DNA of 21,570 bases, taken from assembly GCA_003445855.1 (NCBI GenBank), contig DMCG01000041.1, positions 17,941 to 39,510 on the forward strand, given 5' to 3'. The notes beneath the pieces were generated by a model. The model was given only the letters and a program-made list of their open reading frames with translations, ran no database searches and had not been told where the DNA came from. This DNA comes from Spartobacteria bacterium. GTDB lineage: Bacteria; Verrucomicrobiota; Verrucomicrobiia; Chthoniobacterales; UBA10450. Shown here one piece after another: positions 16,729 to 21,570 of this stretch (positions within the stretch are counted from its first letter, which is position 1; each line of letters begins with the position of its first letter). Made by a program: the position numbers and the translations under genes.

Positions 16729-16850
16729 AACGTCAGTAACATAGCCATCCTGGCTGTCTGGACAACGGGCTTCCCTCCCAGTGATTCCGGACTTTGCGCT
16801 GGATTGAACAGGCAAGATGCCTGTTTGACGGGACAGGCTGGAAGCCTGTG
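16729..16850. repeat. Palindrome cluster between nuoB and nuoC
   Basis: The 122 bp between the two complex I genes hold three perfect palindromes with 3-base loops: AGCCA-TCC-TGGCT (16743-16755), AACAGGCA-AGA-TGCCTGTT (16807-16825) and ACAGGCT-GGA-AGCCTGT (16833-16849). The last ends two bases from the nuoB stop. They would form RNA hairpins in the nuoB-nuoC transcript and might adjust stability or the ratio of the two products. Translating through them gives the false N-terminal extension of nuoC. Confidence 0.85.
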
Positions 16851-17387
16851 TTACGCGACGGCTTCAGTGAGTTTCTTTGTCAGCTCGGGCTTTTGTGCGG
16901 CGAATGATTTCTCCCGCGAAATTTTCTCCTGCAACTTCATCAGGCCGGCCAGCAATGCTTCGGGGCGCGGCGGGCAACCGGAAATGTAAACATCGACCGG
17001 CAACAGTTGATCGATCCCTTGCAGGACGGCGTAGGAGCGGTACATGCCGCCGGTGGAAGCGCATGCGCCCATGGCGATGACCCATTTCGGCTCGGGCATT
17101 TGCTCATAAATTCTTTTTACGGCCAGCGCCATTTTGTAAGTGACCGTGCCCGCTACAATCATTACATCGCATTGCCGCGGTGAAAACCGCATGACCTCGG
17201 CGCCGAAGCGCGCGATGTCGAACCGCGACGCGGCCGTTGCCATCAACTCAATCGCGCAACAAGCGAGCCCCATCGGCATCGGCCACAGCGAGTTTTTTCG
17301 CACCCAATTCAAGGCCGCGTCGAAGCGCGTGAAAATCACGTTGCCTTCGATTTTAGAATCGTAAGCCGAAGCGCGCGTTTCCGGCAT
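16851..17387 (-). CDS. nuoB: NADH-quinone oxidoreductase subunit B (NuoB, N2 cluster)
   Basis: Complex I subunit carrying the N2 [4Fe-4S] cluster that passes electrons to quinone. The cluster ligands are all present: C43 and C44 in [10 protein letters not shown]109 in [11 protein letters not shown] and C138 in [10 protein letters not shown]. The start at 17387 gives 178 aa beginning [12 protein letters not shown], the usual length. The longer frame from 17507 would translate a dispersed inverted repeat. NuoC is 122 bp downstream. NuoA is not upstream, where cysD lies on the other strand. This is therefore a split nuoB-nuoC pair, and the remaining complex I genes must be elsewhere in the genome. 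Confidence 0.95.
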   Translation of the reverse strand: MPETRASAYDSKIEGNVIFTRFDAALNWVRKNSLWPMPMGLACCAIELMATAASRFDIARFGAEVMRFSPRQCDVMIVAGTVTYKMALAVKRIYEQMPEPKWVIAMGACASTGGMYRSYAVLQGIDQLLPVDVYISGCPPRPEALLAGLMKLQEKISREKSFAAQKPELTKKLTEAVA

Positions 17388-17548
17388 GGCGAACAGTAAG
17401 AGAGCCCACCTTCCCTGCAAGGGAAACCAGCCACAGATAAACACGGATGAAACACAGATGAGGGAAGCGCTCGGAACCGAAATCAATCTGTGTAAATCCG
17501 TGTCCATCTGTGGTTAAGTTCGTAATCATTGCTAAAGAAGATACTGTC
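17388..17548. promoter_or_regulatory. Divergent nuoB/cysD spacer with inverted repeat
   Basis: This 161 bp region holds the start sites of two divergent genes. It contains a small palindrome TTCCCT-GCA-AGGGAA (17411-17425) and a long imperfect inverted repeat. The left arm (17431-17460) starts CCACAGATAAACACGGATGA. The right arm (17486-17513) is its near reverse complement and ends CATCTGTGG. Repeats of this wording are frequent between genes of many environmental bacteria. AAAGAAG about 11 bases before the cysD ATG is a possible ribosome binding site. No promoter boxes were recognised. Confidence 0.7.
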
Positions 17549-18367
17549 ATGAGCCAATTGAGCCACACGCATCTCGATCAACTCGAGAACCAAAGCATTT
17601 TTATTTTTCGCGAGGCGTATCACGCCTTCAAGAACATCGCTATGCCATGGTCGATGGGGAAGGATTCCAACGTTCTCATCTGGCTGGCGCGCAAATCTTT
17701 TTTTGGGAAAGTGCCGTTCCCCGTTCTGCACATCGATACGACCTATGAGTTTCCCGAGATGCTGGAGTTTCGCGACTGGGCGACGAAGCATTACAACCTC
17801 AATCTGATCGTTAAAATCAACACCGAAGCGCGCGAGCGCGGAATCGGTTACGAGACGCACGATCCTGTGACGGTGACACACGAATTAAAAACCGTCGCGC
17901 TGCAGCAGGTTCTTGCCGAGTACAAATGGGACGCGCTCATCACAGGAATTCGTCGCGACGAAGATCCCACCCGCGCAAAGGAGAGATACTTTTCGGCGCG
18001 CAATGCGCAGTTCGAATGGGACTACAAGGATCAACCGCCGGAATTCTGGGAACAATTCGTGACCGCGGCGGCGAAAGGCGAGCACGTGCGCGTGCAGCCG
18101 TTGCTCGATTGGACCGAGGTCGACATCTGGCGCTACATCCAGCGCGAAAACATTCCGATCCCGCAAATGTATTTCGCGCGCAACGGAAAACGATTTCGTT
18201 CGTTAGGCTGCAGCCCGATCACTCAGCCGATCAATAGCACGGCATCGACAATCGACGAAATCATCGCCGAATTGGAAAGCACGCGCACGACCGAGCGCGC
18301 CGGCCGCGCGCAAGACCATCACGAACGAAATGCGATGCAGAAGCTAAGAGCGAAAGGCTTCTTGTAA
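17549..18367 (+). CDS. cysD: Sulfate adenylyltransferase subunit 2
   Basis: Catalytic subunit of heterodimeric ATP sulfurylase, which makes adenosine 5'-phosphosulfate from sulfate and ATP with the GTPase CysN. It belongs to the PP-loop adenine nucleotide hydrolase group, and SMGKDS (35-40) is the pyrophosphate-binding loop. HIDTTYEFPEMLEFRD, ALITGIRRDEDPTRAKER, PLLDWTEVDIWRYI and RFRSLGCSPITQPI follow the CysD pattern. The start is the ATG at 17549 (272 aa). An upstream in-frame alternative at 17510 lies next to a dispersed repeat and is less likely. The normal cysD-cysN coupling is interrupted here by a 400-bp islet with a four-helix-bundle gene. It has no copy of the AAGATCGACA motif. Confidence 0.95.
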   Translation: MSQLSHTHLDQLENQSIFIFREAYHAFKNIAMPWSMGKDSNVLIWLARKSFFGKVPFPVLHIDTTYEFPEMLEFRDWATKHYNLNLIVKINTEARERGIGYETHDPVTVTHELKTVALQQVLAEYKWDALITGIRRDEDPTRAKERYFSARNAQFEWDYKDQPPEFWEQFVTAAAKGEHVRVQPLLDWTEVDIWRYIQRENIPIPQMYFARNGKRFRSLGCSPITQPINSTASTIDEIIAELESTRTTERAGRAQDHHERNAMQKLRAKGFL

Positions 18368-18371
18368 TTGC

Positions 18372-18397
18372 GGATTGCGGAGTACGGATTGCGGATT
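18372..18397 (+). repeat. Left arm of inverted repeat bounding the four-helix-bundle islet
   Basis: The arm begins four bases after the cysD stop and has the core GCGGAGTACGGATTGCGGAT. It matches the reverse complement of 18785-18810 at 24 of 26 positions. It also contains an internal direct repeat: ATTGCGGATT occurs at 18367-18376 and 18388-18397. Confidence 0.9.
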
Positions 18398-18405
18398 AAA
18401 CGAAA

Positions 18406-18765
18406 ATGACAACGGCCGAGCTTATGCGACGCACATTTAAATTCGCTGTACGGGTTGTGCGTGCAGTCGAAGCTTTGCCAAAAAATGATCTTTCGAGAGC
18501 GCTAGGCCGGCAGCTATTGCGCGCGGGCACTTCGGTCGGCGCTAACTACCGCGCAGCCACACGCGCACGATCACGCGCTGACTTTGTAGCCAAACTTGGC
18601 ATCGTCGAAGAAGAGTGCGACGAAGTCATTTACTGGATTGAAATGATTGTTGCGCTGAAACTCGTCGATGAAGCGCGCATGGCCAATCTGCGGGCAGAGG
18701 CGAATGAATTGCTTGCGATCATCGTCGCTTCGATCAAAACAGCACGTCGCGGCGCTCGCGCATGA
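18406..18765 (+). CDS. Four-helix-bundle protein, 23S rRNA intervening-sequence (IVP) family
   Basis: A 119-aa, all-helical protein of the family first seen as ORFs inside 23S rRNA intervening sequences. Visible family features are [20 protein letters not shown], the [20 protein letters not shown] turn (GTSVGANY is the diagnostic part), [25 protein letters not shown] and a final helix ending in Arg-rich residues. Its biochemical function is unknown; a nucleic-acid-binding or scaffolding role has been suggested for relatives. It sits between cysD and cysNC and is bounded by inverted repeats, so it looks like an inserted islet rather than a sulfur gene. Its stop is four bases before the cysNC ATG. 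Confidence 0.92.
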   Translation: MTTAELMRRTFKFAVRVVRAVEALPKNDLSRALGRQLLRAGTSVGANYRAATRARSRADFVAKLGIVEEECDEVIYWIEMIVALKLVDEARMANLRAEANELLAIIVASIKTARRGARA

Positions 18766-18769
18766 ATCG

Positions 18770-20671
18770 ATGAAGCAACCGGAAAATCCGCAATCCGAAC
18801 TCCGCGATCCTAAACTGAAGGTCGTTTTCGTCGGTCACGTCGATCACGGCAAGTCCACGCTCATCGGGCGCATTCTGCACGACACGGATTCGTTGCCGGA
18901 AGGAAAGATCGACATGGTGAAGAAGGCGTGCGCGGCGGAAGGGATGGAATTTGAGTTTGCTTTCGTGCTCGACGCCCTGCTCGAGGAGCAAAAGCAGAAC
19001 GTCACGATCGACACGACGCAGATCCCGTTTCGAACGGCACGACGCAACTACGTCATCATCGATGCACCCGGTCACAAAGAATTCCTGAAGAACATGATCA
19101 CGGGCGCGTCGCGGGCCGATGCCGCGATTTTGGTAATCGCAGCGAATGAAGGCGTGCGCGAACAGAGCCGGCGGCACGCATACTTGCTGAGTCTTCTAGG
19201 GATCAAGCAATTGATCGTGGTAATCAACAAAATGGATCTCGCCGAATTTTCGGAGAAAAGATTTTTGGAAGTCGAGAGCGAATACCGAAAGTTTCTTGTC
19301 GATCTTTCATTGGAAGCGCGCGCGTTCATTCCGGCGGCGGCCAGACAAGGCGAGAACGTTGCGAGTCGAAGCGAAAAGATGGCTTGGTATCGCGGCCCAA
19401 CGGTTCTGGAAGCGTTCGATTTGTTAGAACCGCAAAAAGCGGATGTCGATCTTCCGCTGCGCTTTTGCGTGCAAGACGTTTATCGCTTCGATGAACGCCG
19501 CATCGTGGCCGGCCGGATCGAGACTGGAACGTTAAGGGTGGGGGACGAGCTCGTCTTTTCGCCGGCGAATAAATCGTCCGTTGTTGCAAGCATCGAGCGA
19601 TGGAACGCGCCGCCGGATGGTGCAGCCGTGGCCGGGGATTCGATCGGAATCACATTGAGTGAGCAAATCTTTATCGAGCGCGGTTATGTCGCGTCGCACG
19701 AAACGGACACTCCGATCGAGACAAATCGTTTTCATGCCGACCTTTTCTGGATCGTGCGCGAGCCGTTGCGCGTCGGTCGTCCTTATAATCTGCGGCTGGC
19801 GACTCAGGAGGTGAAATGCCAGATCGTATCGATCGAGCAGGTGATGAATTCGTCGACGTTGGAAACGAAGATCGACAAGCGCGAACAGTTGGAGCGAAAC
19901 GAAGTAGGCCGGCTCACGATTGAAACACGCGGACCGCTTGTGATCGACAATCATGATCGCATCCCGAATCTCGGCCGGTTTGTCATCGTGGACGACGATG
20001 AAATCTACGGCGGCGGCACGATTTTCGGCGGGGTTTATACCGATCGCAGTGTCGCAAAGAGCCAAAACATTTTTTGGAGCGAGGGAAAAATTACGGCCCG
20101 CGAGCGTGCGCTGCGCAGTGGACATCGCGGCGCGGTGGTTTGGTTCACCGGTCTATCCGGCGCTGGAAAATCGACAATCGCGCAAGCGCTGGAGCGTGAG
20201 CTGTTCAATCGCGCCATGCAGACATACGTGCTCGACGGCGACAACGTCCGCCATGGTCTGAATGCAAATCTCGGGTTTGCGCCCGAAGATCGAGTGGAGA
20301 ACATCCGCCGGGTAAGTGAAGTCGCCAAACTAATGGCGGACGCCGGGGCGGTCGTGATCACGGCATTCATCTCGCCTTATCGAATGGATCGGCGCCGCGC
20401 GCGCGAGATCGCGCTCGAAGGCAACGCCGAATTTATCGAGGTATTTGTCGATGCACCGCTGGACGTTTGCGAAACGCGCGATCCGAAAAATCTCTACAAA
20501 AAGGCGCGTGCCGGCGAGATCCGTGATTTCACGGGGATTGATGCGCCTTACGAAGCGCCGGAGGATGCGGAAATCGTCGTGCACACGGACCGACAAAGCG
20601 TGGATGAATCCGTGGCGACGATTCTCGAACAGTTGTTGCCGCGTTTGAAAGCGGATGAGCCGAATGAATAA
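18770..20671 (+). CDS. cysNC: Bifunctional sulfate adenylyltransferase subunit 1 / adenylylsulfate kinase (CysN-CysC fusion)
   Basis: The CysN half is the GTPase that drives APS formation by CysD. The CysC half phosphorylates APS to PAPS. GTPase motifs are G1 GHVDHGKST (22-30), G3 DAPGH (98-102) and G4 NKMD (153-156), followed by EF-Tu-like beta-barrel domains. The kinase half (about 449-633) has P-loop GLSGAGKST (461-469), [16 protein letters not shown], the [25 protein letters not shown] stretch and [26 protein letters not shown]. The start is the ATG at 18770, four bases after the four-helix-bundle stop; the longer frame from 18668 overlaps that gene and is unlikely. Residues 6-14 are encoded by the right arm of an inverted repeat. 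Four motif copies lie inside (18905, 19297, 19444, 19868). Confidence 0.95.
   Translation: MKQPENPQSELRDPKLKVVFVGHVDHGKSTLIGRILHDTDSLPEGKIDMVKKACAAEGMEFEFAFVLDALLEEQKQNVTIDTTQIPFRTARRNYVIIDAPGHKEFLKNMITGASRADAAILVIAANEGVREQSRRHAYLLSLLGIKQLIVVINKMDLAEFSEKRFLEVESEYRKFLVDLSLEARAFIPAAARQGENVASRSEKMAWYRGPTVLEAFDLLEPQKADVDLPLRFCVQDVYRFDERRIVAGRIETGTLRVGDELVFSPANKSSVVASIERWNAPPDGAAVAGDSIGITLSEQIFIERGYVASHETDTPIETNRFHADLFWIVREPLRVGRPYNLRLATQEVKCQIVSIEQVMNSSTLETKIDKREQLERNEVGRLTIETRGPLVIDNHDRIPNLGRFVIVDDDEIYGGGTIFGGVYTDRSVAKSQNIFWSEGKITARERALRSGHRGAVVWFTGLSGAGKSTIAQALERELFNRAMQTYVLDGDNVRHGLNANLGFAPEDRVENIRRVSEVAKLMADAGAVVITAFISPYRMDRRRAREIALEGNAEFIEVFVDAPLDVCETRDPKNLYKKARAGEIRDFTGIDAPYEAPEDAEIVVHTDRQSVDESVATILEQLLPRLKADEPNE
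18785..18810 (-). repeat. Right arm of inverted repeat, inside the cysNC coding sequence
   Basis: Its minus strand has the core GCGGAGTTCGGATTGCGGAT, matching the left arm at 24 of 26 positions. It codes for the Asn-Pro-Gln-Ser-Glu-Leu-Arg-Asp-Pro stretch at the CysNC N-terminus, just before the conserved GTPase domain, so it is both repeat and coding sequence. Confidence 0.9.
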
Positions 20672-20693
20672 TGCGAGACAGCGGCTGCGCCGT

Positions 20694-21570
20694 TCAGGCG
20701 ACGCGTGTCGCGAGCCGACCGTCCTCAAGATGCTCGCCGAAATTCACATGACTCGTGCTGATGACGTCGTGGACGGTTTTGCCGAGCTCAGAGGCTTCGT
20801 AAGGTTTGGCGATCACGCCGCGGAAGCCGAAGTCGTGGTAGCGACTCATGGTGGCATCGGTCGCGTAACCGCTGGAAACGATCGCGTTCACGGTCGGATC
20901 GATCTCGATTAATTTTTTCAAAGCCTCTTTTCCGCCCATGCCGCCGGGGAGAGTAAGATCGAGAATCACCGCGTCGAAACGTTCTCCGGCTGCAAATTTC
21001 TCGCGATAAAGATTGACGCCTTGCAACGCAGTTTCGGCCTGCATCACTTGGTAACCGAGATGCGTGAGGGTGAAATGGACGAGCATTCGAATGGCTTCCT
21101 CGTCATCAACCACAAGCACTCGGCCGGTTCCGGTAATTGCTTGAGTGATGGTTCCCGGCGATTCGACCGGCATTTCCTGCTCGAGGGCGGCGGGCAGATA
21201 GAGTGTGAAAATGGAACCAAAGTGCACCTCGGACTCGACGGTGACGAGGCCGTTATGGTTTTTGATAATGGAGTAGGCGGTGGCCAGGCCAAGACCGTTA
21301 CCTTTGGGTTTTGTGGTAAAATAGGGGTCGAAGATACGTTTGAGATATTCGTCCGGTATGCCAACGCCTTCATCGCGGATGCGGATCCGAATGTGGTCGC
21401 CGGGCGGCAGATCGGGAACGACAGGAGTGGTCGTCGCGCAGTAACGAAAGTTTTCGCAGCTGACATGCAATGTCCCACCGTTCGGCATCGCCTGGTCGGC
21501 ATTGACCACAAGATTCGCGATGACCTGACTGATCTGGCCGGGATCGATCTCCGCGGGCCAGAGGTCAGCG
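20694..21570 (-). CDS. Hybrid sensor histidine kinase with C-terminal receiver domain, partial (N-terminus beyond right edge)
   Basis: C-terminal part of a two-component signalling protein; 291 codons plus the stop are visible and the frame is open to the edge. It starts inside the HATPase domain with DPGQISQVIANLVVNADQAM (N box). The G1 box is RDEGVGIPDEYLKRIFDPYF, and TTKPKGNGLGLATAYSIIKN covers the F and G2 boxes. A linker (LEQEMPVESPGTITQAITGT) leads to a receiver domain: VLVVDDEEAIR, phospho-acceptor in ILDLTLPGGMGG, SSGYATD and the conserved lysine in IAKPYEASEL. The type resembles PAS-containing NtrB-like hybrid kinases, but the sensor domains lie outside the window, so the signal is unknown. 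It is convergent with cysNC, 22 bp apart. Confidence 0.92.
   Translation of the reverse strand, partial: ADLWPAEIDPGQISQVIANLVVNADQAMPNGGTLHVSCENFRYCATTTPVVPDLPPGDHIRIRIRDEGVGIPDEYLKRIFDPYFTTKPKGNGLGLATAYSIIKNHNGLVTVESEVHFGSIFTLYLPAALEQEMPVESPGTITQAITGTGRVLVVDDEEAIRMLVHFTLTHLGYQVMQAETALQGVNLYREKFAAGERFDAVILDLTLPGGMGGKEALKKLIEIDPTVNAIVSSGYATDATMSRYHDFGFRGVIAKPYEASELGKTVHDVISTSHVNFGEHLEDGRLATRVA

Noticed and set aside
17388..17507. N-terminal extension of NuoB
   Set aside because: The extra 40 residues come from the inverted repeat. The family begins at [10 protein letters not shown] (17387).
18668..18769. N-terminal extension of CysNC
   Set aside because: It overlaps the end of the four-helix-bundle gene in another frame and adds 34 residues unlike any CysN. 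The ATG at 18770 fits better.

Overview
The window looks like a chromosomal segment of a Gram-negative, probably free-living bacterium; I suggest Verrucomicrobiota (Chthoniobacterales-like). The Gram-negative call rests on Kdo and heptose (LPS precursor) genes, a MacA/MacB-type envelope export system and secreted proteins. The phylum call is an inference from overall style: moderately GC-rich coding, weak or absent Shine-Dalgarno sequences, a CysN-CysC fusion, and widespread short palindromes. There is no rRNA, tRNA or other clade marker. I see no phage, transposase or CRISPR array, and no gene-free stretch longer than about 160 bp.

Layout. Positions 1-4846 (minus strand) hold aroK, queG, a MacA-like adaptor, a LolD/MacB-type ATPase and a MacB-type permease cut by the left edge. 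Positions 4936-6425 (plus) hold purE and a Sua5-type threonylcarbamoyl-AMP synthase, whose 3' end overlaps pyrG by 104 bp on the other strand. Positions 6322-10528 (minus) are an LPS-precursor cluster in the order hldA, gmhB, kdsB, pyrG: heptose phosphate kinase, heptose bisphosphate phosphatase, CMP-Kdo synthetase, and the CTP supply for it. Positions 10684-11942 (plus) hold two secreted proteins of unknown function. Positions 12058-15641 (plus) hold phoH, a membrane HD phosphohydrolase of the PgpH type, and purine nucleoside phosphorylase. Positions 15721-16074 look like one integron-type gene cassette carrying a small membrane protein. Positions 16090-17387 (minus) hold nuoC and nuoB. Positions 17549-20671 (plus) hold the sulfate-activation genes cysD and cysNC, separated by a four-helix-bundle (23S rRNA intervening-sequence type) gene lying between long inverted repeats. 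The right edge holds the C-terminal part of a hybrid histidine kinase.

The most striking signal is not a gene. The 11-mer AAGATCGACAW occurs 23 times without mismatch, about one per 940 bp, in both orientations, in coding and intergenic DNA; about 0.02-0.04 copies would be expected by chance. The density and spread resemble the DNA uptake sequences of Neisseriaceae and Pasteurellaceae. I know of no such description for this kind of organism, so it is the main candidate for an undescribed system. The second is the inverted-repeat-bounded four-helix-bundle islet inside cysD-cysNC. The third is the solitary cassette next to nuoC.
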